Assembly (NCBI GenBank): GCA_037783545.1
Contig: JBBELK010000379.1
Location: 1 to 64,000, forward strand
Length of the DNA: 64,000 nucleotides
Direction: 5' to 3'
Origin: Henricia sp. BOLD:AAB3569
Taxonomy: Eukaryota; Echinodermata; Asteroidea; Spinulosida; Echinasteridae
How positions within the stretch are numbered: the first letter of the stretch is position 1; the number at the start of each line of letters is the position of its first letter. Of this stretch, positions 1 to 11,011 are shown in pieces. Under the pieces are notes generated by a model, which did no database searches, was not told where the DNA came from, and saw nothing but the letters and a program-made list of their open reading frames with translations. A program made the position numbers and the translations under genes.

Positions 1-123
1 CCCCAAAGAGGTGTGTACAGACAGCCACGGTTTGCGTGAGAGCAGTCAGGAAGCCTCAACCCAGTTTTTTTCTAAACTTTGAAATTTCTCTGCCATTTCC
101 CGGCGAAAGTCTGTCAATTTTTT

Positions 124-420
124 ATGACAAGTGCGCAATATAGAGAGTTTAGGGCATGCAAAATTTGAAGTTCGTCGGAACATTTTTCGACCTCCAAATT
201 TGCCGACGTTTGGACCACACTTTGACCAAATTGCCGAGCCAAACTGCGGTGCGTTAACGACAGTCCGAATGACTGAGCATGCGCACAACTCAGGAGTACC
301 CCAAAGAGGTGTGTACAGACAGCCACGGTTTGCGTGAGAGCAGTCAGGAAGCCTCAACCCAGTTTTTTCTAAACTTTGAAATTTCTCTGCCATTTCCCGG
401 CGAAAGTCTGTCAATTTGTT
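124..420 (+). repeat. Reference satellite monomer, 297 bp
   Basis: First complete monomer when the unit is phased on ATGACAAGTGCGC. Recognisable parts in order: TGCGCAATATAGAGAG near the start; a GTTCGTCGGAAC element with TTCGTCGGAA at 171-180; an inverted repeat CGTCGG (173-178) / CCGACG (203-208); near-direct repeats CAAATTTGCCGA and CAAATTGCCGA; GTTAAC at 253-258; ATGACTGAGCATGCGCA around 269-285; TGTACAGAC at 312-320, the site later used by a transposon; the T-run in CAGTTTTTTCTAAAC; and a T-tract just before the next unit. I count 16 CpG dinucleotides in the consensus unit, with no sign of strong CpG loss. The length is exactly 99 codons, so reading frames stay in phase from unit to unit. 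I do not recognise the family; whether it is catalogued needs a Dfam/Repbase search. Confidence 0.95.
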
Positions 421-3400
421 ATGACAAGTGCGCAATATAGAGAGTTTAGGGCATGTAAAATTTGAAGTTCGTCGGAACATTTTTCGACCTCCAAATTTGC
501 CGACGTTTGGACCACACTTTGACCAAATTGCCGAGCCAAACTGCGGTGCGTTAACGACAGTCAGAATGACTGAGCATGCGCACAACTCAGGAGTACCCCC
601 AAAGAGGTGTGTACAGACAGCCACGGTTTGCGTGAGAGCAGTCAGGAAGCCTCAACCCAGTTTTTTCTAAACTTTGAAATTTCTCTGCCATTTCCCGGCG
701 AAAGTCTGTCAATTTGTTATGACAAGTGCGCAATATAGAGAGTTTAGGGCATGCAAAATTTGAAATTCGTCGGAACATTTTTCGACCTCCAAATTTGCCG
801 ACGTTTGGACCACACTTTGACCAAATTGCCGAGCCAAACTGCGGTGCGTTAACGACAGTCCGAATGACTGAGCATGCGCACAACTCAGGAGTACCCCAAA
901 GAGGTGTGTACAGACAGCCACGGTTTGCGTGAGAGCAGTCAGGAAGCCTCAACCCAGTTTTTTCTAAACTTTGAAATTTCTCTGCCATTTCCCGGCGAAA
1001 GTCTGTCAATTTTTTATGACAAGTGCGCAATATAGAGAGTTTAGGGCATGCAAAATTTGAAGTTCGTCGGAACATTTTTCGACCTCCAAATTTGCCGACG
1101 TTTGGACCACACTTTGACCAAATTGCCGAGCCAAACTGCGGTGCGTTAACGACAGTCCGAATGACTGAGCATGCGCACAACTCAGGAGTACCCCAAAGAG
1201 GTGTGTACAGACAGCCACGGTTTGCGTGAGAGCAGTCAGGAAGCCTCAACCCAGTTTTTTTCTAAACTTTGAAATTTCTCTGCCATTTCCCGGCGAAAGT
1301 CTGTCAATTTTTTATGACAAGTGCGCAATATAGAGAGTTTAGGGCATGCAAAATTTGAAGTTCGTCGGAACATTTTTCGACCTCCAAATTTGCCGACGTT
1401 TGGACCACACTTTGACCAAATTGCCGAGCCAAACTGCGGTGCGTTAACGACAGTCCGAATGACTGAGCATGCGCACAACTCAGGAGTACCCCAAAGAGGT
1501 GTGTACAGACAGCCACGGTTTGCGTGAGAGCAGTCAGGAAGCCTCAACCCAGTTTTTTCTAAACTTTGAAATTTCTCTGCCATTTCCCGGCGAAAGTCTG
1601 TCAATTTTTTATGACAAGTGCGCAATATAGAGAGTTTAGGGCATGCAAAATTTGAAGTTCGTCGGAACATTTTTCGACCTCCAAATTTGCCGACGTTTGG
1701 ACCACACTTTGACCAAATTGCCGAGCCAAACTGCGGTGCGTTAACGACAGTCCGAATGACTGAGCATGCGCACAACTCAGGAGTACCCCAAAGAGGTGTG
1801 TACAGACAGCCACGGTTTGCGTGAGAGCAGTCAGGAAGCCTCAACCCAGTTTTTTCTAAACTTTGAAATTTCTCTGCCATTTCCCGGCGAAAGTCTGTCA
1901 ATTTTTTATGACAAGTGCGCAATATAGAGAGTTTAGGGCATGCAAAATTTGAAGTTCGTCGGAACATTTTTCGACCTCCAAATTTGCCGACGTTTGGACC
2001 ACACTTTGACCAAATTGCCGAGCCAAACTGCGGTGCGTTAACGACAGTCCGAATGACTGAGCATGCGCACAACTCAGGAGTACCCCAAAGAGGTGTGTAC
2101 AGACAGCCACGGTTTGCGTGAGAGCAGTCAGGAAGCCTCAACCCAGTTTTTTCTAAACTTTGAAATTTCTCTGCCATTTCCCGGCGAAAGTCTGTCAATT
2201 TTTTATGACAAGTGCGCAATATAGAGAGTTTAGGGCATGCAAAATTTGAAGTTCGTCGGAACATTTTTCGACCTCCAAATTTGCCGACGTTTGGACCACA
2301 CTTTGACCAAATTGCCGAGCCAAACTGCGGTGCGTTAACGACAGTCCGAATGACTGAGCATGCGCACAACTCAGGAGTACCCCAAAGAGGTGTGTACAGA
2401 CAGCCACGGTTTGCGTGAGAGCAGTCAGGAAGCCTCAACCCAGTTTTTTCTAAACTTTGAAATTTCTCTGCCATTTCCCGGCGAAAGTCTGTCAATTTTT
2501 TATGACAAGTGCGCAATATAGAGAGTTTAGGGCACGCAAAATTTGAAGTTCGTCGGAACATTTTTCGACCTCCAAATTTGCCGACGTTTGGACCACACTT
2601 TGACCAAATTGCCGAGCCAAACTGCGGTGCGTTAACGACAGTCCGAATGACTGAGCATGCGCACAACTCAGGAGTACCCCAAAGAGGTGTGTACAGACAG
2701 CCACGGTTTGCGTGAGAGCAGTCAGGAAGCCTCAACCCAGTTTTTTCTAAACTTTGAAATTTCTCTGCCATTTCCCGGCGAAAGTCTGTCAATTTGTTAT
2801 GACAAGTGCGCAATATAGAGAGTTTAGGGCATGCAAAATTTGAAGTTCGTCGGAACATTTTTCGACCTCCAAATTTGCCGACGTTTGGACCACACTTTGA
2901 CCAAATTGCTGAGCCAAACTGCGGTGCGTTAACGACAGTCCGAATGACTGAGCATGCGCACAACTCAGGAGTACCCCAAAGAGGTGTGTACAGACAGCCA
3001 CGGTTTGCGTGAGAGCAGTCAGGAAGCCTCAACCCAGTTTTTTCTAAACTCTGAAATTTCTCTGCCATTTCCCGGCGAAAGTCTGTCAATTTGTTATGAC
3101 AAGTGCGCAATACAGAGAGTTTAGGGCATGCAAAATTTGAAGTTCGTCGGAACATTTTTCGACCTCCAAATTTGCCGACGTTTGGACCACACTTTGACCA
3201 AATTGCCGAGCCAAACTGCGGTGCGTTAACGACAGTCCGAATGACTGAGCATGCGCACAACTCAGGAGTACCCCAAAGAGGTGTGTACAAACAGCCACGG
3301 TTTGCGTGAGAGCAGTCAGGAAGCCTCAACCCAGTTTTTTTCTAAACTTTGAAATTTCTCTGCCATTTCCCGGCGAAAGTCTGTCAATTTTTTATGACAA

Positions 3401-5460
3401 GTGCGCAATATAGAGAGTTTAGGGCATGCAAAATTTGAAGTTCGTCGGAACATTTTTCGACCTCCAAATTTGCCGACGTTTGGACCACAATTTGACCAAA
3501 TTGCCGAGCCAAACTGCGGTGCGTTAACGACAGTCCGAATGACTGAGCATGCGCACAACTCAGGAGTACCCCAAAGAGGTGTGTACAGACAGCCACGGTT
3601 TGCGTGAGAGCAGTCAGGAAGCCTCAACCCAGTTTTTTCTAAACTTTGAAATTTCTCTGCCATTTCCCGGCGAAAGTCTGTCAATTTTTTATGACAAGTG
3701 CGCAATATAGAGAGTTTAGGGCATGCAAAATTTGAAGTTCGTCGGAACATTTTTCGACCTCCAAATTTGCCGACGTTTGGACCACACTTTGACCAAATTG
3801 CCGAGCCAAACTGCGGTGCGTTAACGACAGTCCGAATGACTGAGCATGCGCACAACTCAGGAGTACCCCAAAGAGGTGTGTACAGACAGCCACGGTTTGC
3901 GTGAGAGCAGTCAGGAAGCCTCAACCCAGTTTTTTCTAAACTTTGAAATTTCTCTGCCATTTCCCGGCGAAAGTCTGTCAATTTTTTATGACAAGTGCGC
4001 AATATAGAGAGTTTAGGGCATGCAAAATTTGAAGTTCGTCGGAACATTTTTCGACCTCCAAATTTGCCGACGTTTGGACCACACTTTGACCAAATTGCCG
4101 AGCCAAACTGCGGTGCGTTAACGACAGTCCGAATGACTGAGCATGCGCACAACTCAGGAGTACCCCAAAGAGGTGTGTACAGACAGCCACGGTTTGCGTG
4201 AGAGCAGTCAGGAAGCCTCAACCCAGTTTTTTCTAAACTTTGAAATTTCTCTGCCATTTCCCGGCGAAAGTCTGTCAATTTTTTATGACAAGTGCGCAAT
4301 ATAGAGAGTTTAGGGCATGCAAAATTTGAAGTTCGTCGGAACATTTTTCGACCTCCAAATTTGCCGACGTTTGGCCCACACTTTGACCAAATTGCCGAGC
4401 CAAACTGCGGTGCGTTAACGACAGTCCGAATGACTGAGCATGCGCACAACTCAGGAGTACCCCAAAGAGGTGTGTACAGACAGCCACGGTTTGCGTGAGA
4501 GCAGTCAGGAAGCCTCAACCCAGTTTTTTCTGAACTTTGAAATTTCTCTGCCATTTCCCGGCGAAAGTCTGTCAATTTTTTATGACAAGTGCGCAATATA
4601 GAGAGTTTAGGGCATGCAAAATTTGAAGTTCGTCGGAACATTTTTCGACCTCCAAATTTGCCGACGTTTGGACCACACTTTGACCAAATTGCCGAGCCAA
4701 ACTGCGGTGCGTTAACGACAGTCCGAATGACTGAGCATGCGCACAACTCAGGAGTACCCCAAAGAGGTGTGTACAGACAGCCACGGTTTGCGTGAGAGCA
4801 GTCAGGAAGCCTCAACCCAGTTTTTTCTAAACTTTGAAATTTCTCTGCCATTTCCCGGCGAAAGTCTGTCAATTTTTTATGACAAGTGCGCAATATAGAG
4901 AGTTTAGGGCATGCAAAATTTGAAGTTCGTCGGAACATTTTTCGACCTCCAAATTTGCCGACGTTTGGACCACACTTTGACCAAATTGCCGAGCCAAACT
5001 GCGGTGCGTTAACGACAGTCCGAATGACTGAGCATGCGCACAACTCAGGAGTACCCCAAAGAGGTGTGTACAGACAGCCACGGTTTGCGTAAGAGCAGTC
5101 AGGAAGCCTCAACCCAGTTTTTTCTAAACTTTGAAATTTCTCTGCCATTTCCCGGCGAAAGTCTGTCATTTTTTTATGACAAGTGCGCAATATAGAGAGT
5201 TTAGGGCATGCAAAATTTGAAGTTCGTCGGAACATTTTTCGACCTCCAAATTTGCCGACGTTTGGACCACACTTTGACCAAATTGCCGAGCCAAACTGCG
5301 GTGCGTTAACGACAGTCCGAATGACTGAGCATGCGCACAACTCAGGAGTACCCCAAAGAGGTGTGTACAGACAGCCACGGTTTGCGTGAGAGCAGTCAGG
5401 AAGCCTCAACCCAGTTTTTTCTAAACTTTGAAATTTCTCTGCCATTTCCCGGCGAAAGTC

Positions 5461-8400
5461 TGTCAATTTTCAATTTTTTATGACAAGTGCGCAATATAGA
5501 GAGTTTAGGGCATGCAAAATTTGAAGTTCGTCGGAACATTTTTCGACCTCCAAATTTGCCGACGTTTGGACCACACTTTGACCAAATTGCCGAGCCAAAC
5601 TGCGGTGCGTTAACGACAGTCCGAATGACTGAGCATGCGCACAACTCAGGAGTACCCAAAGAGGTGTGTACAGACAGCCACGGTTTGCGTGAGAGCAGTC
5701 AGGAAGCCTCAACCCCAGTTTTTTCTAAACTTTGAAATTTCTCTGCCATTTCCCGGCGAAAGTCTATCAATTTTTTATGACAAGTGCGCAATATAGAGAG
5801 TTTAGGGCATGCAAAATTTGAAGTTCGTCGGAACATTTTTCGACCTCCAAATTTGCCGACGTTTGGACCACACTTTGACCAAATTGCCGAGCCAAACTGC
5901 GGTGCGTTACGACAGTCCGAATGACTGAGCATGCGCACAACTCAGGAGTACCCCAAAGAGGTGTGTACAGACAGCCACGGTTTGCGTGAGAGCAGTCAGA
6001 GCCTCAACCCAGTTTTTTCTAAACTTTGAAATTTCTCTGCCATTTCCCGGCGAAAGTCTGTCAATTTGTTATGACAAGTGCGCAATATAGAGAGTTTAGG
6101 GCATGCAAAATTTAAAGTTCGTCGGAACATTTTTCGACCTCCAAATTTGCCGACGTTTGGACCACACTTTGACCAAATTGCCGAGCCAAACTGCGGTGCG
6201 TTAACGACAGTCCGAATGAATGAGCATGCGCACAACTCAGGAGTACCCCAAAGAGGTGTGTACAGACAGCCACGGTTTGCGTGAGAGCAGTCAGGAAGCC
6301 TCAACCCAGTTTTTTCTAAACTTTGAAATTTCTCTGCCATTTCCCGGCGAAAGTCTGTCAATTTGTTATGACAAGTGCGCAATATAGAGAGTTTAGGGCA
6401 TGCAAAATTTGAAGTTCGTCGGAACATTTTTCGACCTCCAAATTTGCCGACGTTTGGACCACACTTTGACCAAATTGGCCGAGCCAAACTGCGGTGCGTT
6501 AACGACAGTCCGAATGACTGAGCATGCGCACAACTCAGGAGTACCCAAAGAGGTGTGTACAGACAGCCACGGTTTGCGTGAGAGCAGTCAGGAAGCCTCA
6601 ACCCAGTTTTTTCTAAACTTTGAAATTTCTCTGCCATTTCCCGGCGAAAGTCTGTCAATTTGTTATGACAAGTGCGCAATATAGAGAGTTTAGGGCATGC
6701 AAATTTGAAGTTCGTCGGAACATTTTTCGACCTCCAAATTTGCCGACGTTTGGACCACACTTTGACCAAATTGCCGAGCAAACCTGCGGTGCGTTAACGA
6801 CAGTCCGAATGACTGAGCATGCGCACAACTCAGGAGTACCCCAAAGAGGTGTGTACAGACAGCCACGGTTTGCGTGAGAGCAGTCAGGAAGCCTCAACCT
6901 AGTTTTTTTCTAAACTTTGAAATTTCTCTGCCATTTCCCGGCGAAAGTCTGTCAATTTTTTATGACAAGTGCGCAATATAGAGAGTTTAGGGCATGCAAA
7001 ATTTGAAGTTCGTCGGAACATTTTTCGACCTCCAAATTTGCCGACGTTTGGACCACACTTTGACCAAATTGCCGAGCCAAACTGCAGTGCGTTAACGACA
7101 GTCCGAATGGACTGAGCATGCGCACAAACTCAGGAGTACCCCAAAGAGGTGTGTACAGACAGCCACGGTTTGCGTGAGAGCAGTCAGGAAGCCTCAACCC
7201 AGTTTTTTCTAAACTTTGAAATTTCTCTGCCATTTCCCGGCGAAAGTCTGTCAATTTTTTATGACAAGTGCGCAATATAGAGAGTTTAGGGCATGCAAAA
7301 TTTGAAGTTCGTCGGAACATTTTTCGACCTCCAAATTTGCCGACGTTTGGACCACACTTTGACCAAATTGCCGAGCCAAACTGCGGTGCGTTAACGACAG
7401 TCCGAATGACTGAGCATGCGCACAACTCAGGAGTACCCCAAAGAGGTGTGTACAGACAGCCACGGTTTGCGTGAGAGCAGTCAGGAAGCCCTCAACCCAG
7501 TTTTTTCTAAACTTTGAAATTTTCTCTGCCATTTCCCGGCGAAGTCTGTCAATTTTTTATGACAAGTGCGCAATATAGAGAGTTTAGGGCATGCAAAATT
7601 TGAAGTTCGTCGGAACATTTTCGACCTCCAAATTTGCCGACGTTTGGACCACACTTTGACCAAATTGCCGAGCCAAACTGCGGTGCGTTAACGACAGTCC
7701 GAATGACTGAGCATGCGCACAACTCAGGAGTACCCCAAAGAGGTGTGTACAGACAGCCACGGTTTGCGTGAGAGCAGTCAGGAAGCCTCAACCCAGTTTT
7801 TTCTAAACTTTGAAATTTCTCTGCCATTTCCCGGCGAAAGTCTGTCATTTGTTATGACAAGTGCGCAATATAGAGAGTTTAGGGCATGCAAAATTTGAAG
7901 TTCGTCGAACATTTTTCGACCTCCAAATTTGCCGACGTTTGGACCACACTTTGACCAAATTGCCCGAGCCAAACTGCGGTGCGTTAACGACAGTCCGAAT
8001 GGACTGAGCATGCGCACAACTCAGGAGTACCCCAAAGAGGTGTTTCAGACAGCCACGGTTTGCGTGAGAGCAGTCAGGAAGCCTCACCCAGTTTTTTCTA
8101 CACTTTGAAATTTCTCTGCCATTTCCCGGCGAAAGTCTGTCAATTTTTTATGACAAGTGCGCAATATAGAGAGTTTAGGGCATGCAAAATTGAAGTTCGT
8201 CGGAACATTTTTCGACCTCCAAATTTGCCGACGTTTGGACCACACTTTGACCAAATTGCCGAGCCAAACTGCGGTGCGTTAACGACAGTCCGAATGACTG
8301 AGCATGCGCACAACTCAGGAGTACCCCAAAGAGGTGTGTTCAGAACAGCCACGGTTTGCGTGAGAGCAGTCAAGAAGCCTCAACCCAGTTTTTTCTAAAC

Positions 8401-9620
8401 TTTGAATTTCTCTGCCATTTCCCGGCGAAAGTCTGTCAATTTTTTATGACAAGTGCGCAATATAGAGAGTTTAGGGCATGCAAATTTGAAGTTCGTCGGA
8501 ACATTTTTCGACCTCCAAATTTGCCGACGTTTGGACCACACTTTGACCAAATTGCCGAGCCAAACTGCGGTGCGTTAACGACAGTCCGAATGACTGAGCA
8601 TGCGCACAACTCAGGAGTACCCCAAAGAGGTGTGTACAGACAGCCAAGGTTTGCGTGAGAGCAGTCAGAAGCCTCAACCCAGTTTTTTCTAAACTTTGAA
8701 AATTTCTCTGCCATTTCCCGGCGAAAGTCTGTCAATTTTTATGACAAGTGCGCAATATAGAGAGTTTAGGGGCATGCAAAATTTGAAGTTCGTCGGAACA
8801 GTTTTTCGACCTCCAAATTTGCCGACGTTTGGACCACACTTTGACCAAATTGCCGAGCCAAACTGCGTGCGTTAACGACAGTCCGAATGACTGAGCAATG
8901 CGCACACTCAGGAGTACCCAAAGAGGTGTGTACAGACAGCCACGGTTTGCGTGAGAGCAGTCAGGAAGCCTCAACCCAGTTTTTTCTAAACTTTGAAATT
9001 TCTCTGCCATTTCCCGGCGAAAGTCTGTCAATTTTTTTTATGACAAGTGCGCAATATAGAGAGTTTAGGGCATGCAAAATTTGAAGTTCGTCGGAACATT
9101 TTTCGACCTCCAAATTGCCGACGTTTGGACCACACTTTGACCAAATTGCCGAGCCAAACTGCGGTGCGTTAACGACAGTCGAATGACTGAGCATGCGCAC
9201 AACTCAGGAGTACCCCAAAGAGGTGTGTACAGGACAGCCACGGTTTGCGTGAGAGCAGTCAGGAAGCCTCAACCCAGTTTTTTCTAAACTTTGAATTTCT
9301 CTGCCATTTCCCGGCGAAAGTCTGTCAATTTTTTATGACAAGTGCGCAATATAGAGAGTTTAGGGCATGCAAAATTTGAAGTTCGTCGGAACATTTTTCG
9401 ACCTCCAAATTTGCCGACGTTGGACCACACTTTGACCAAATTGCCGAGCCAAACTGCGGTGCGTTAACGACAGTCCGAATGACTGAGCATGCGCACAACT
9501 CAGGAGTACCCCAAAGAGGTGTGTACAGACAAGCCACGGTTTGCGTGAGAGCAGTCAGGAAGCCTCAAACCCAGTTTTTTCTAAACTTTGAAATTTCTCT
9601 GCCATTTCCCGGCGAAAGTC
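5461..9620 (+). repeat. Indel-rich stretch of the satellite array
   Basis: These 14 or so monomers are the same family and orientation as their neighbours, but nearly every one carries several single-base insertions or deletions. Examples: a 7-bp CAATTTT-type duplication near 5464-5475, GTACCCAAAG near 5651, GTTACGACAG near 5907, CAAATTGGCCGAG near 6473, GAACATTTTCGACC near 7613, TCGTCGAACA near 7903, GGAACAGTTTTTCG near 8797 and GCAATGCGCACACTC near 8896. Substitutions are few compared with indels, and many indels fall in homopolymers. It still carries the TTCAGA / CTACAC / CAAGAAG variant series (8041, 8098, 8371) seen cleanly at 11012-11341, so it belongs to the array. This is either a decaying block or uncorrected long-read error. 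Confidence 0.85.
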
Positions 9621-11011
9621 TGTCAATTTTGTATGACAAGTGCGCAATATAGAGAGTTTAGGGCATGCAAAATTTGAAGTTCGTCGGAACATTTTTCGAC
9701 CTCCAAATTTGCCGACGTTTGGACCACACTTTGACCAAATTGCCGAGCCAAACTGCGGTGCGTTAACGACAGTCCGAATGACTGAGCATGCGCACAACTC
9801 AGGAGTACCCCAAAGAGGTGTGTACAGACAGCCACGGTTTGCGTGAGAGCAGTCTGGAAGCCTCAACCCAGTTTTTTCTAAACTTTGAAATTTCTCTGCC
9901 ATTTCCCGGCGAAAGTCTGTCAATTTTTTATGACAAGTGCGCAATATAGAGAGTTTAGGGCATGCAAAATTTGAAGTTCGTCGGAACATTTTTCGACCTC
10001 CAAATTTGCCGACGTTTGGACCACACTTTGACCAAATTGCCGAGCCAAACTGCGGTGCGTTAACGACAGTCCGAATGACTGAGCATGCGCACAACTCAGG
10101 AGTACCCCAAAGAGGTTTGTACAGACAGCCACGGTTTGCGTGAGAGCAGTCAGGAAGCCTCAACCCAGTTTTTTCTAAACTTTGAAATTTCTCTGCCATT
10201 TACCGGCGAAAGTCTGTCAATTTTTTATGAGAAGTGCGCAATATAGAGAGTTTAGGGCATGCAAAATTTGAAGTTCGTCGGAACATTTTTCGACCTCCAA
10301 ATTTGCCGACGTTTGGACCACACTTTGACCAAATTGCCGAGCCAAACTGCGGTGCGTTAACGACAGTCCGAATGACTGAGCATGCGCACAACTCAGGAGT
10401 ACCCCAAAGAGGTGTGTACAGACAGCCACGGTTTGCGTGAGAGCAGTCAGGAAGCCTCAACCCAGTTTTTTCTAAACTTTGAAATTTCTCTGCCATTTCC
10501 CGGCGAAAGTCTGTCAATTTTTTATGACAAGTGCGCAATATAGAGAGTTTAGGGCATGCAAAATTTGAAGTTCGTCGGAACATTTTTCGACCTCCAAATT
10601 TGCCGACGTTTGGACCACACTTTGACCAAATTGCCGAGCCAAACTGCGGTGCGTTAACGACAGTCCGAATGACTGAGCATGCGCACAACTCAGGAGTACC
10701 CCAAAGAGGTGTGTACAGACAGCCACGGTTTGCGTGAGAGCAGTCAGGAAGCCTCAACCCAGTTTTTTCTAAACTTTGAAATTTCTCTGCCATTTCCCGG
10801 CGAAAGTCTGTCAATTTTTTATGACAAGTGCGCAATATAGAGAGTTTAGGGCATGCAAAATTTGAAGTTCGTCGGAACATTTTTCGACCTCCAAATTTGC
10901 CGACGTTTGGACCACACTTTGACCAAATTGCCGAGCCAAACTGCGGTGCGTTAACGACAGTCCGAATGACTGAGCATGCGCACAACTCAGGAGTACCCCA
11001 AAGAGGTGTGT

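Noticed and set aside
171-187. A complete CENP-B box
   Set aside because: The essential right-half CGGG is missing; only the left ten bases fit. TTTCCCGGCGAAAG further on has CCCG and CGAA but with the wrong spacing.
131-337. A 68-codon plus-strand and a 70-codon minus-strand frame in every monomer
   Set aside because: They recur because the monomer recurs. Nothing suggests translation, and they overlap each other on opposite strands.
124-420. Self-cleaving hammerhead ribozyme in the satellite
   Set aside because: I looked for the CTGANGA core on both strands of the consensus monomer and found none; CTGAGCA is the nearest and lacks the required GA.
124-420. tRNA-derived or 5S-derived monomer
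   Set aside because: No A-box/B-box pair at proper spacing and no cloverleaf or 5S-like region that I can recognise.
1236-5466. Long repeat-protein genes on the minus strand (697 and 716 codons here, others elsewhere)
   Set aside because: Each is the same stop-free satellite frame, broken only by T-run length changes; there are no unique termini, start signals or recognised domains, and adjacent monomers differ without regard to codon position.
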